Shown here one piece after another: positions 42,821-54,714 of a stretch of DNA of 64,000 bases. Each line of letters starts with the position of its first letter. Positions within the stretch are counted from its first letter, which is position 1. The DNA is from Acanthochromis polyacanthus. Lineage: Eukaryota > Chordata > Actinopteri > Pomacentridae. Under the pieces are notes generated by a model, which saw nothing but the letters and a program-made list of their open reading frames with translations, made no database searches and was not told where the DNA came from. The translations under genes and the position numbers were made by a program. The stretch covers positions 1,460,762-1,524,761 of the forward strand of contig NC_067123.1 of assembly GCF_021347895.1 (NCBI RefSeq), written 5' to 3'.

Positions 42821-42874
42821 CCTTTACAGCAGGAAGTTCATCACAGTAGACCACCAAAATCAGCTTTTGTTTTT

Positions 42875-44600
42875 CAGTCTTGGTTCTCCTGGTTGTGGCT
42901 GTACTGGTTCTTTACTTTTTAGGACTGGTTTCAGACTGTATTGGGCGGGTCTTTTTTTTTAACCTCAAGAACACCAAACCTACCATCAAGCATGGAGGAG
43001 GCAGTATCATGCTCTGGGGCTTTCTAGAAGAGCTTCTGGACTGGTTTCAGACTGTCTTGGGCGGGTCTTTTTTTTTTACTTTTTGTTTTTTACTCTGGAT
43101 CTGGTCCTGGATCAGGACTGGTTTCAGATGGTCTTGAACTTGGGTTTTGGACTGTTTCTAGGACTGGTTCTGAACATTTCTTTTTGACTGGTTTAGGTTT
43201 AATTTTGGTACTGGTTTTAGACTTTCTCTAGCCTAGCCGCGCTAGACAACCCACGGCAACGAATTTAATTCTCTGCCAGGGTGGGTCTAGTTACCCTCCA
43301 TAAGGCTCGAGGCTGGATGCTCCTAAAACTGGCCGGACCAATCACCATGAAGTGTAGAGTCAGAAGGCGGGCGTAACTAAGTGACGACAGAGGCGTGACG
43401 ATTCTGACAGAAACAACCGGAAACAACTAGCCTAGCCGTGCTTGACAACCCACGGCAACGAATTTAATTCTCTGACAGGGTCGATAACAAAAACGACAAC
43501 AGTCGTTGAGCTCCATTAGCACCGACTCTGAATAATCTTTCTGTTAACATGTCTGTAATATACTTGAGCTTCACCCATTGACTGTATAAATAAGGCTTCA
43601 CCGAACTCCCTCATCCTCTGATTTCCGACGCTCTAGGAGCCTATTCGTTGCACTGATTGGTTGTATACCTACCCAATTGCTGCAGAGGGATTTGAAAAAC
43701 AACCTTTTAGCCCGCCTCCCTCCCTGTCAAGCGTTCTTAGACCCTTGCGTCTTCAGAAACATGGGTGTAGCGCGGCTAGGCTAGATTTTCTCAGGACTGG
43801 TTTAGGACTGTCTTGGGCGGGTCTTTATTTAACCTTAAGAACACCAAACCTACCATCAAGCATGGAGGTGGCAGCATCATGCTCTCTGGAACTGGAGCTT
43901 CACACAAAGTAAATGGAATAATGAAGAAGGAGGATCACCTCCATGTCCTTCAGGAAAACCTAAAACCATCAGCAGAAGGTTGATCTTGGACACAGTTGGA
44001 TGTTTCAACCAGACAATGAGTCCAAACACACATCAGACGTGGTAAAGAAATGGTTCCATCAGGCTGGAATGAAGGTTCTAGAATGAAGGTTGTAGAATGA
44101 AGGTTCTAGACTGGTCTCCCAAAGTCCTGACAGACCCATCAAGAACCTGTGGACTGATGAAGAAACAAGTTAGAGTCAGTTAAACTGATATTATAATGAT
44201 ACCCCCACCGCCATGCTTGACAGTAGGTTTAGAGTCCAGAGGAGTCAAAGATAAACCAAAAGAGCTGAACTGAGGAGGAAACGGACAAATTTAACCAAAT
44301 AATAACTTTTCTGTTTGTTTATTTATGATCCAGCAGATTTAGTTGTATTTCCAGAAGACATTTAATAAGAACTAAAGCACATGCAGACTTTTCTAATGAG
44401 TGGATCTAATGGTTGTATTTAAACTGATCAGAGGAGTCAGCAGCTGTAGTCGACTGGAATCACTCAGGAGAAGCTAAGAGGCCATGAAGCTAAGAAGACT
44501 AGATTAACACAACTTAATACATCAACAAAACTGATCAATCAAGTCGCTGTTTGTATATTTTGGTCATATTTCCAGAGAATCATTTAAAAACTAAATTCCT
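42875..44600 (+). mobile_element. Decayed long-armed Tc1/mariner element (copy b)
   Basis: Plus-strand transposase fragments: two HGGGSIM segments (about 42975-43020 and 43850-43885) as in copy a, with GGACTGGTTTCAGACTGT-type repeats between them, then DNDPKH/KKWF-like segments to about 44150. The right inverted arm follows (GTCAGCAGCTGTAGTCGACT near 44437, then CAATCAAGTCGCTGTTTG). An inverted copy of the HGGGS segment (CCCCCACCGCCATGCTTGAC) lies near 44206. A hAT-like MITE is inserted at 43228-43783. No ORF survives. Confidence 0.75.
43228..43783. mobile_element. hAT-like MITE nested in the Tc1 copy
   Basis: Ends CTAGCCTAGCCGCGCTAGAC and GCGCGGCTAGGCTA are inverted. Flanks GACTTTCT (43220-43227) and GATTTTCT (43784-43791) match at 7 of 8 positions, fitting an 8-bp target duplication. 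Its 5' end is repeated internally (43431: CTAGCCTAGCCGTGCTTGAC, then ACCCACGGCAACG). CpG-rich, non-coding. Confidence 0.78.
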
Positions 44601-46170
44601 GACTGTTTAATGGTGATTAAGATGTTAGTTCTAGGAGTCATTGGAAACGGCACTCTGACTTTATAGGTGGAAGAAGCTCTAGTTCATGGCTGATGTGTTG
44701 ATTAGAGACATATCTGGGGGTTAAAATGCAGTTTACATGTTCAGGAAAGTCATTTTGTGGAGACTAGACTGGACCAGGACCTGAAGCTGCACTTTTAACC
44801 AAACAGACCTGAATGTTTTTCTCCTTTTATTGAACTCTGTGGTTTTAGTGTTTTCTAGCTGACAGACAGACGAACAAACTGCTCCAACATCACGCCTCTC
44901 CTCCATTCCTGGTAGAACAACAACACATCTTCTTCTGCTGGACAGCTGGAATCAAACCTGGTCCCAGAGGCATCAACAGAATCTGCTCTTCACACAGCAG
45001 ACTAGAAGGTTTAGAGTCTGGTCTGAGGAGTTCCAGTCTGCTGGAGGTTCAGAAGAAGGTTTAGCTGGAGGTCTGGAGGTTTAAATGTGTCATGTATGTA
45101 TCAGAGGAAGAACTTTTAATGTACCAGTTTGCATGTATTATTTCATGTCTCTCATAGTTTTTTTGTCTTTCTGTGGTTATTTTTTGTGGTTATTTTGTCC
45201 ACATTTTGTTCTTTTTTTGTCTTTTTGGGGTCATTTTGTATATTTTTGTGGTTTTGAGTCATTTTGTGGTCATTGTGTGTCTTTTTTGGTGGTTTTGTGT
45301 CTGATTCTTTCTGCATCTTGTGTCTTTTTGTGGTTATTTTATGTCTTTATGTGTTAACTTTGTGTCTTTTTGTGTTCATTTTTTGTCTTTGTGTATATTT
45401 ATGTCTTTTTGTGTTTTGTGGTCATTTTGTGTCTCTTTGTTTATCCTCTCTGCAGCTGTTTGCGTCTCTTTCTGTTTATTTTGTGCCTTCAGACTGACGT
45501 CTGGACGGATGTTAAACTGATCTGCTTTCACGTGTTTCTCATCATGTGAGGCTGTTTTCAGGCTTTTCACATGAATTAAACAAACTACAGCAGCAGGATT
45601 TGTTTTGATGATGAATTCTCTTCATCGGACCATCAGAAACAGATGACAGCAGAGGACTAACCTGTTTTTCTGCTGGAAAAGGCTGAATAGCAGCAGCAGC
45701 ACTTAGTCCAGGTGCTGCTTCATGTGAACAAACACAGCTGATTTACCTTCAATCATCGGAGCTCTCCGTGACGCTCTGCGCTCATAAATTACATCAGCGG
45801 CCTCCTGCTGAACATTAACAGCCTCAAAGTGACACCGCAGTAATCAGGGATGCAGAAAGTTTCTCACATGAAGGGCGGAGGAGGTCCAGGATCCATCATT
45901 TATCCTGCATTAGTCCTGCAGTTAGACAGCAGCAGGACCTTAATGGAACTCTAACATCTAACGTCCTTCACACAGATCCGTTCTGCTGCGTCTCTCAGAG
46001 GAGCAGAACCATCAAAAAGAGGAAATGAAATGGGTTTAACATCTGGTTCTTTCTAGTGGGGAAGTAGGAACCAGGTCAAAATACAGAACCCAGAGAATCT
46101 ACAGAACTTTGGGGAGTTTTTAGGAACCTTTCGTGCTGGGGAGGTTCCTGGTAGAACCTCTAACAATCCA
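44601..46170. other. Mostly unassigned, with a T/G-rich degenerate repeat (45150-45490)
   Basis: 45150-45490 consists of degenerate TTTTGTGTCTTTTTGTGG-like units, the same family as at 47.9-49.4 and 51.5-51.8 kb. The rest shows no gene or recognised repeat. Confidence 0.5.
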
Positions 46171-46174
46171 GATA

Positions 46175-47283
46175 CAGTATCTCCCTGAAGTGAGTACACC
46201 CCTCACATTTCTGCAAATGTTTCATTCTTTTCATGGGACAACATGAAGAAACGACACTCTGATCTGATGTGCAGCAGTCGGTTTCCAGCTGGTAGAACAG
46301 AATAAATCTGCTGTCCTCTCAGAATAACTCACCACACCCATTAATGTCTGAACCCTGGCAGCTAAAGTGAGTACACCCCTCAGTGAAAATGTACAGATGG
46401 GGCCCAAAGTGTGGCCATCATTATTCTCCAGCATTCCTGAACTCTCTTGGCCATGGAGGTCTCCAGAGCTTCACAGGTTTCCTCTGGAATCTTCTTCCTC
46501 TCCTCCATGACGACATCATGGAGCTGCTGGATGTTAGAGACCTTCCACACCTCCACCTTCCATCTGAGGACGTCCCACAGATGCTCAGCAGGGTTCAGGT
46601 CTGGAGACATGACCAGTCCATCACCTTCACCCTCAGCTTCTGTAGCGGGGCGGTGGTGGTGGTGTTGGAGGTGTGTTTGAGGTCGTTATCATGTCGGAAG
46701 GTAGTTTCCTGCTCCAGTACGTCCCTGTTGGCATTCATGGTTCCCTCAGTGATCTGTAGCTCCACAGACCATGATACCTCCACCACCATGCCTGGCTGTT
46801 GTCTTTGTGCTCCTCAGCTGGTTGCCTCCACACACCTGACTCCACCAGAATTGGTGCCGTTCCACTACATTTGTAGCAACCACTCTTTTTTCAGGTCTTC
46901 AGAGAGTTCTTTGCCATGAGGAGCCATGCTGAACTTGCAGGGACCAGAAGAGAGTGATGGTGATAAATTTAACTCACCTGCTCCCCATTCACACCTGAGA
47001 CCTTCTAACACTAACGAGTCACATGACACCGCGAGGAAAAATGGCTGAACGGGCCCAGTTTGTACATTTGTACTGAGGGGTGTACTCTCTTTCATTACCA
47101 AGGTTCAGACATTAATGTGTGTGTTGAGTTATTTAGAGGGACAGTAGATTTACACATTTATACCAGCGGTACACTGACCACTGCACATCACATCAGAGTG
47201 TTGTTTCTTCATGCTGTACCATGAAAAGATAGAATTAAACATCTGCAGAAATGTGAGGGGTGTACTCACTTCAGTGAGATACT
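46175..47283 (-). mobile_element. Tc1/mariner element with IR/DR-type ends
   Basis: Terminal CAGTATCTCCCTGAAGTGAG is mirrored by CTTCAGTGAGATACTG. The short repeat GTGAGTACACCCCTCA occurs twice in each arm (about 46190 and 46368 left; 47067 in reduced form and 47255 right), the IR/DR arrangement. On the minus strand, transposase pieces remain: HGGGGIM near 46770-46800, a degenerate DND..KHTS near 46690 and SPDLNPAEHLWDVLRW at 46540-46610. Stops and frameshifts abolish function. It is shortened to 1.1 kb, missing the N-terminal DNA-binding domain. Confidence 0.88.
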
Positions 47284-47939
47284 GTCAGTAAGTCTTTTTA
47301 TTGAAGTTTTTGTTCCCTTTTCTGTGTTTAGTGGGTTAACAAGTCAAATATAAGATAAGTTGCAGTAAAACAGTGGCATAAATGTGAAAATATGTTGATT
47401 TAAACATAAACAATCAAATGATGCAAACAGAATGAATGTGTTTCCCTCAGAAGTGAACTCAGATACAGTTTAATTAAAAGGTGTAACTTCTGGAGGATTC
47501 TTCTTGGTTGGTGTCTAATCAGCAGGTTTATCTGTTTTTCTGTTTCCTATAGAAACCCTGCTGGTGGAGTTTCTCTGCAGGATTTATCCAGAAACAAACA
47601 GACTTCTCATCCATCACATCCACTTTTCTGACTAATAATCTGTTCCCTGTCATGTTTGCTGTCTGTGTTTCCTCCTTAATCTGCTGCCGTTAATTCAGCG
47701 TCTGAAAGCTAATCACTAAAACTGTCAAACATGATGACACGGATGCTTAATAAAAAGCAGACAGGAGAATGAGATCATTTATTATCATCCTGTAAATAAC
47801 TGTAGAGCAGGATTTAAATCTACGCTTTAGTATTCAGAGTTCAGGTGATCCTTTATGTCTTCTAATGTCATCAGTACTGGGCTGCAACAGATTCATGGTT
47901 TTAATTTTGTTTTAAAAGGCAAATTATATGGTTTGATCA
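47284..47939. other. Unassigned sequence
   Basis: No gene or repeat recognised. Confidence 0.4.
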
Positions 47940-49420
47940 CTTTACTTTGTTGTTCAAGTCTTTGCAGTTGTTTTCCATCATTTTGTGTTCATTTTGTGTC
48001 TCTTTCTCTTTTTATGGTCATTTTATGTCACCTTTGTTCATGCTGTGTCTTTTTGTCATCATTTTACATATTTTTCTGGTCATTTTGTGTCTCTTTCTCT
48101 TAGTTTATCATCTTTTTGTGATTTGTTTTGTCTCTTTTTGGTAATTTTGTGACTCTTTCTGCTTTTTGTACATTTTATGTCTTTTATTGAGAAATTACAG
48201 GAGTTAAAGCACATTTAGAGAAAATAAAAGTGGCCCCAAAGTTGAACCCTGTGGAACACCGGAATTAATAAAAGAAAATCAGGTTTGTGGTTGTTTTGCA
48301 TCATTTTGTATCTCTTTCTCTTGGTTTATTGTCTTTTTGTGGTTGTTTTGTGTGTTTTTGCAGTAATTTTGTAGCCTTTCTATTCATTTTGTGTCTCTTT
48401 CTAAGAAGTTATTGTCTTTTTGTGGTTGTTTTGTGTCTTTTTTGTGGTAATTTTTTGTGCCTCTCTGTTCATTTTGTATCTCTCTGTAAGAAGTTATTGT
48501 TTTTTTGTGGTTGTTTTGTGTCTTTTAATGGTCATTTTGTGTCTCTTCCTGTTCACTTTGTCTTTTTGTGGTCATGTTACATATTTTGTGGTTGTATTGT
48601 ATCTCTTTGTCTTTGTTTATTGTATTTTTGTAGTAATTTTATGTGCCTCTGTTCATTTTTTGTGTGTTTTTATGGTCATTTGTGTCAATGTCTGTTCATT
48701 TTACATGTGTTTGTGACTGTTTACATCATTTTGTGGTCATTTTGTGTCTCTTTCTCTTAGTTTATTGTCTTTTTGTGTTAGTACTTCTTTTTTAGTCATT
48801 TGGTGTCTCTTTTTTGTTCATTTTGTGTATTTCTGAAATCATTTTTTGTCGCTTTATTTTTGTCTTTGTGGTTGTTTAGTGTCTTTTTGGTCATTTTGCA
48901 TCTTTTCGAGGTCATTTTGTGTCTCATTTTGTTTGTTTTTCATCTTATGCAGTTGTTTTGCATCATTTTGTGGTAATTTTCTGTCTTTTGTGGTTCACTA
49001 TTAATGTGGTAATTTGGGTCTTGTTGGACATTTTGTTTCACTTTCTGTTCATTTTTCTCTTTTTGGTCATTCTGAAGTCATTTTGTGTCTCCTTCTCTTT
49101 GTTTTCCATCTTTCTGTGCTTGTTTTACATAATTTTCTGCTTATTTTGTGTTTCTTTCTCTTAATTTTTTGGCTTTTGCTGTTGTTTTGCATCTTTTCCT
49201 GTTGGTTTTGTGTCTTTTTATGGTAGTTTTGACTAATGTTGATGTTTATTTCTGTTGTTTGTTTTATGTGATTTTTTTATCCTATGAACTTCATTTTGTT
49301 TTTGTGTTTTTTTTTTCATCATTTTGTGGTTGTTGTCATTTTGGGTCTCTTTCTGTTCATTGTGCATCTTTTTTGGTCATTTCACAGATCAGTGTTGTTT
49401 GTATTTCTTCCTCTGTAACT
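47940..49420. repeat. Long T/G-rich degenerate tandem repeat
   Basis: About 1.5 kb of imperfect units such as CATTTTGTGTCTCTTTCT and TTTTTGTGGTTGTTTTG. At 48187-48300 it is interrupted by an 85-110-bp block with GTGGCCCCAAAGTTGAACCC that recurs at about 51.4 and 51.8 kb, again next to T/G-rich sequence. The F/C/V/L-rich ORFs here (up to 157 codons) are translation of low-complexity DNA, not membrane proteins. Confidence 0.8.
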
Positions 49421-50624
49421 GACTGTATTAATGTTCATTTTTATTATCTTAGCTCTGCTCATTTCTATTCAGCGAACTGCTGCAGATTTACATGAGAATT
49501 TATGTAAAATGGAGGTTAAACCATGAACTCCGATCACTGTGCAGCATTTTAATATTCCAGGCTGTTGTAATTAAAACTGTGGGGCTGAACAGGAGCTGAC
49601 GTATGAGCCTGATAACGCTTTAATACGTCGCTGTGTTTCTAGAATTCCCTGAGCAGACTGTTCTCCAGCGTCTCTAACATGACTGTATGCACGGTTTCAG
49701 TCTTCAGAGAGGTAAATATGCAGAATTTATATAGAAAGCAACACTGATTCCCTACAATTACTCATCTGTCATTGGAATTTATGGAAAATATGTTAAACTT
49801 TTGCTGAAACCAGACTTTAAAGAAGCAGAAACATGCAATAAATGTGCAGAAAACTGTCAAAATGTGCAGATAATAGAGCAGAATTTATGATTTAATGATG
49901 AGTAGAGGTTAAAAAGCTCTAAAAAGTTAAAGAGTTCCTGTCATAACTATGTGAACATCATTTCACTCTTCTGTTTGTTTTATTGCACCAGTGTGATGTT
50001 TCTCAGGACCGACAGCGGTGGAATCTATGAAATGAAAAGCTCACACTGAGTATGCTGTATTTCTAATAATAATAATAATAATACATCAAATTTATATAAC
50101 GCTTTTTTGGTCACTCAAAGACACTTTACAAGACAGAAAAAAAAAATAAGCAAAAGCCAGATCTAGTAATAATCCCTTTTCAAAGTGCTTCACGGAGCAA
50201 CAAAATAGACCAAAAACAGTCAACAGACAAATGAAAGGACAACATGGAGCATAAAAGACACCGCACTGCTGAAAGAGTATTACTTAAAACTAGACCACAG
50301 ATTTCAAAATAAAAGACAGTTTAGACCAGGAGAGTCAAACTGATCCGAGTCCAAGTTCCTCATCCAGGACCAGTAGAACCAGTAAAACCAGTAAAACCAG
50401 GAAAACCACAGCATAATAACCTCTAAATAACCACAACTCCTGATGGTTCCTTTGTTTTAGTGCAGAAATGTTCACATTTAAGGAATTATCTTTTTACTAA
50501 ACATCATGAACAACCTGACATTTATGAAGAAAAATAAATTCAGTTTGATCCACATTCATCCTCAGTTTATCATTTCCACATCACAACTTCCAGATCACAG
50601 AGTGTCTACAAAGGAACACAACCA
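49421..50624. other. Mostly unassigned; (AAT)n and a possible retroposon tail
   Basis: (AAT)n at about 50065-50082. 50090-50240 (TTTATATAACGCTTTTTTGG, CTCAAAGACACTTTACAAG) resembles a common fish retroposon 3' region. The rest is unassigned. Confidence 0.4.
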
Positions 50625-51138
50625 AGGGCGTCAGTTTGTTTTTAAAAGTGGGGGGGATGGAGACCACAGCACTTTGAGAAAATGTCGAAGAACGGCGGCA
50701 AAATGCCACAAGCTAGGCTCGAACTCACATCCACCGCACTAAAGGCGGAGACTCAAGCTGTTCAGCTATCAGTACATGCAGGTAGAGGGGTCTGTGGGCC
50801 GCTATAGTACTAATTCTCCCGGGCCGAAATTTTGCCCCTGCACGCCTCTGGTCGGAGCTTCCACTTGGCACGGGCGCAAATTTAGCATCTGCACGTTTTT
50901 TTTGTTTTTTTTTTAACCTCAGGAAGGTGTGCTGCATGTCTGTGCAACTCTCGGCCGAGTGCGGATGGTGCGTTCAGGAGCGTCGGAATTTTCTATACTA
51001 CTGAAAATAACTGGGTTTACAACGGCTTACACGTGAAGAATTTGAATGTGTTGGAGACAAAACCCTAACCCTAACCCTGACAAAAAGTGGGGGGGACACA
51101 TCCCCACCGTCCCCCCCTAAAGTGACGCCTATGATCAC
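50625..51138. mobile_element. TIR element with tRNA-like segment and CCCTAA units
   Basis: The left end (GGGCGTCAGTTTG, then AAAAGTGGGGGGGA) and the right end (reverse complement of GGCGTCACTTTAGGGGGGGA) are inverted, giving about 0.5 kb. Near the right end AAAAAGTGGGGGGGACAC repeats the left motif in direct orientation. A minus-strand tRNA-like segment (about 50712-50785) has TAGCTGAACAG, a CCGC/GCGG stem enclosing a 7-nt loop, and AGTTCGAGCC. CCCTAACCCTAACCCT lies at about 51063. No coding capacity. Confidence 0.65.
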
Positions 51139-51400
51139 AACATTTAGTCACCTGGAACTGAACCATGGAGGATTTACTGGAGGATCACAACCACAGAAGA
51201 AGACAAAAAGACAATAAAACAACAAAAACAAGACAAAATATTACAAAAATGAGACACAAAATGACAAAAGAACAATCAACAATCTAGTATTTTACTTTCT
51301 GATCCAAACAACTTGTCATGGACTAGAAATGATTTTAAACTTATAGTTTTACTAATTTACAATCTGCAGTTAATGAAACCACATGTATTAAGAAATTACT
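51139..51400. other. A-rich sequence, opposite-strand version of the T/G-rich family
   Basis: 51195-51290 has degenerate GACAAAAAGACAATAAAAC and GAGACACAAAATGACAAAA units, the reverse complement of the T/G-rich repeats nearby. Otherwise unassigned. Confidence 0.5.
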
Positions 51401-51900
51401 CAAGAAAAAGCACAAAGAAAATAAAAGTGGCCCCAAAGTTGAACCCTGTGTCACACTGGAATTAAAAGAAGAAAACCAGGTTTGTGGTTGTATTGCATCT
51501 TTTTGTGGTCATTTTATGTCCCTTTCTGTTCATTTAGTGTCTTTTGCGGTTCTTTTGTGTCTCTTTCTGTTCATTTTACATGTTTTTGTGGTTGTTTTGC
51601 ATCAGTTTGTGTCGCTTTCTCTCAGTTTATTTTCTTTTTGTGATTGTTTCGTGTCTCTTTTTGGTAATTTTGTGTCTCTTGCCATTTGTTTTATCTCTTT
51701 TTTGTTTATTTTGTGTCTTTTTATCTTTGTCTGGTCTCTTTTTAGTCATTTGTTGTATTGTTTGGCTATTTTAGAAAAAATCTTTAGTAAGAAATTACTC
51801 AAGTTAAGGCACATTTAAATAAAATAAAAGTGGCCCCAAGGTCGAACCCTGTGGCACACTGGAATTAAAAGAAGAAAACAAGGTTTGTGGTTCTTTTGGT
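51400..51900. repeat. T/G-rich repeat with two GTGGCCCC blocks
   Basis: Blocks at about 51388-51500 and 51783-51900 share AAGAAATTACTCAAG, then ATAAAAGTGGCCCCAA and ACACTGGAATTAAAAGAAGA, and flank about 280 bp of T/G-rich units. Same organisation as 48187-48300. Confidence 0.75.
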
Positions 51901-52380
51901 TCTAATGCCTTTTTTTAAATTTAGGATCAGTCAAACTGTGTTATTCAGACAGTTTTCTCATTAAAATGAACTTTAGACAAATTTTGAGTTTACTGTGTGT
52001 CACATTTGGAAAAAAACGTGAGAAGAATCAAATAAAAAATGTTTAAAGCAGCGCAAGAAATAAAATCTGTTGATTCTCCTGGTTCTCATCACCTTTCCTC
52101 CTCTGATCCATATATCTGCTCTCATTCCACATCTCCATCATACATCTCCTGAAATAATGATCCCCCGCATGAATTATGTAGAAAACTCAACATCTGGCCT
52201 CAGAAAACCAGATTTGAGTTTAATCCTGAGTTCTTGCAGGTCTGAGGAGGATCACTGATGCTTTATCGGCTTTTAAACGGAGTAATGTCAACAAATGAGA
52301 CCAAATTACAGCAAGAATAAAAAGTGACAAAAGGAAACAGAAGTGGAATCTGAAGGGTGTTTGGAGGAGAGGAAACCAAC
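51901..52380. other. Unassigned sequence
   Basis: Nothing recognised. Confidence 0.4.
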
Positions 52381-52381
52381 G

Positions 52382-52408
52382 GGAGGAGGAGGAGGAGGAG
52401 GAGGAGGA
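52382..52408. repeat. (GGA)n microsatellite
   Basis: GGA trinucleotides, about eight units, in a wider purine-rich region to about 53.0 kb. Confidence 0.9.
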
Positions 52409-52630
52409 AGATGTGATATCATTAATGCTACAGTAATTAATATTCACATGAGGTCATCCATCAGGAGAACAGGCGAGCCGTGAGGAACATGATAATGGAA
52501 GCCGTCAACGAGGAGGAGGAGGAGGTACAGGAGGTGTTAGAGGGGGAGGAGGGAAAACAGAGAGATGCTCAAATAGACATAGAAGAAGGAACAGGAAGGA
52601 GACAAAGAACAGAAGAAAACAATAAAAAGA

Positions 52631-52855
52631 AGCTGAAACATACTGGGAACCAGTTTATAGAGGCTGAAACATACTGGGAACCAGTTTATAGAGGCTGAAA
52701 CATACTGGGAACCAGTTTATAGAGGCTGAAACATACTGGGAACCAGTTTATAGAGACTGAAACATACTGGGAACCAGTTTATAGAGACTGAAACATACTG
52801 GGAACCAGTTTATAGAGGCTGAAACATACTGGGAACCAGTTTATAGAGGCTGAAG
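52631..52855. repeat. 31-bp minisatellite, about seven copies
   Basis: Units built on GAAACATACTGGGAACCAGT then TTATAGAGGCT; only AGGCT/AGACT variation is seen, so the array is young or homogenised. Confidence 0.93.
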
Positions 52856-53611
52856 AAGACATTCTCAGGATGTTTCTGAGGTACGAAGCAAAGGAAAGCA
52901 GAGTCAGAGCAGGAGGAGGAAAGAGAATCTATAGAACGATGTTGTAAAGGAAGAAGATTATGGAGGTGAGGGAGATGGAGGACAGAAGACAGCCAGAAAG
53001 GGAGAAGAGGAAATGTGAGGTCTATGTGAAGAGACAGAAAGTAAAGAGGAGGAGGATGTGGAGGTGATGTGCAGGAATGAATGTGTGTGCTGAGGGAGCA
53101 GCCATGCAGAATTAATCTACAAATTACAATGAATAATTAAGGTGTGGGAATCCCACGGGGACGAGATGAACGAGGAGGAAGACGGCGGAGGAGAGGAGCA
53201 CCCTGATGGGGAAACTTCCTGACACTAAACCCTGAGGGAAGAACAGAGCGAAGAACAGGAGCCAGAAACAAAGGCTGGAGGAGTTTCTGAAGATGTGAGG
53301 CTGACGGGAAGGACCGAACCCGCTGGGAGGAATAAAGGACGGAAAGGTGAGGAGGAGACGCCTGCAACCACAAAGAGAACAGGAGGAAGTGACAAAACGA
53401 GGAACAGTGCAGTCGACGGGGAGGTTCAGCCGGCGGCATCGCTGTGAGGAGGCTTCATGAAGACACAAAGAACCTCCAACATGAGCTGCTTTCATAGGAG
53501 CTGACGGGTTTAATGTGGAGAAAATTCACTGTGATGAACACGGAAAATACTGTCAGACTCTGAAGCAGTTTGTACGGTCTCCTGTTTCTTACTGCATGAT
53601 GACACCACATA
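52856..53611. other. Purine-rich unassigned sequence
   Basis: AG-rich. Minus-strand frames at 53124-53495 (S/P/L-rich) are overlapping low-complexity reading frames without a domain. Confidence 0.4.
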
Positions 53612-53780
53612 TCAGAGCATTTAGAGAGTTTAGCTAACGGGCACCAAAGACGTCTGAGGAGGTTCATGACCTGAAATGTTCCAGAGACGTCCTACAATCA
53701 CCACAACTGGATGAATTTAGCAGCAACGGACACCATGACAAAGACTGGAGCAGAAAATGACCTCCAACCACAGCTCGCAT
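53612..53780 (+). repeat. Two more copies of the dispersed 60-bp-core repeat
   Basis: About 53612-53680 (GAGTTTAGCTAACGGGCACC, lacking four core bases) and 53715-53780 (CACCATGACAAAGACT, then AATGACCTCCAACCAC). The second keeps the peptide frame (DTMTKTGAENDLQ) with an in-frame 3-base deletion. Confidence 0.6.
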
Positions 53781-53799
53781 GTTAATAAAGTTAGACTGA

Positions 53800-53970
53800 C
53801 ACGGTTTGTGTTAATGTGTCTCATCTTATCTCATGAATGTTTTTATCTTGATGTTTTCCATGTTACGTGTGTTTTTTATTATTTATTTATGCACTTTAAG
53901 GACTGCATTTCCAGTTTTGTTGTTCTCATACAGTGACAATAAAGACGTGATTCTCAAACAAGACAAATAA
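53800..53970 (+). repeat. Probable retroposon 3' tail
   Basis: GCACTTTAAGGACTGCATTT ... GTGACAATAAAGACGTGATT is typical of the 3' end of fish LINE/SINE tails (polyadenylation-like AATAAA followed by a short repeat). Weak. Confidence 0.4.
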
Positions 53971-54714
53971 ATATTGGAAGTTATTGTTTAGACACAGTAA
54001 ACTGTCTGTATGTAATAATCTATTCTAGTAACATTAATCAGGCTGTACAGCAGGTTTTTGTTCTGTTGTCTGCATCCTAACAGAACTTCTCTAGCCTCTC
54101 CTCAGTCTATTGTCTTCCTCCGTCTTTGCCACCATATTTTACTTTTCTAATCGATATCAGAGCAATAAGGAGACGTGATGAAAGGATGGGAGGACGACAG
54201 CCGCTGGATGAGGATGAAAGAGGAAGGAAGTCCTCTGAGTGGATTGATTTTACTGCACAAAGACGACTTTCAGCACAACGGACATCAATAGCTGGAGGAC
54301 GAAGCAGAGGAAGGCAGAAATACATCCTGAAAACACGGCACGGAGGAGAAGCTGCTTTAACATGTATGTGCAGATAAAACACGCCAGCAGGATCCAGGTC
54401 TGTGTCAGGAGGATTGTGAAGACAACAAAAGGACAATTAGCTCCTAATTACTGCAGATAAGTGCTTCAATAAATTCCTCTGCTCCAATTCCACTTTAATT
54501 GTCCCAATTAGATTCAATTAGATGGAGTAAAGGAGTCCCAGCATCCCACATGGAGCTCTGCATGCTCCAGTGCTCATACAAACACGTGTAGTTCTACAGC
54601 AGGTAGCACACGGCTAATAACACACGGAACATTCAGATGTTCTTATATGAAACACAGATCCTCCTCAGGTCACTCAGCCTCCACATTATTCATGTTTAAC
54701 CAACAGTCAGGGCA
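53971..54714. other. Unassigned sequence
   Basis: No gene; one 109-codon minus frame without a domain. Confidence 0.4.

Noticed and set aside
47855..49495. Cys/Phe/Val-rich multi-pass membrane proteins
   Set aside because: Low-complexity T/G-rich DNA always reads as F, C, V and L; no start context, domain or codon signal.
50712..50785. Functional tRNA gene
   Set aside because: Boxes and a stem-loop are visible but no complete acceptor stem or terminator; it lies inside a transposon.
53124..53495. Ser/Pro/Leu-rich ORF of 123 codons
   Set aside because: Overlaps another open frame on the same strand in purine-rich DNA, with no domain or splice structure.
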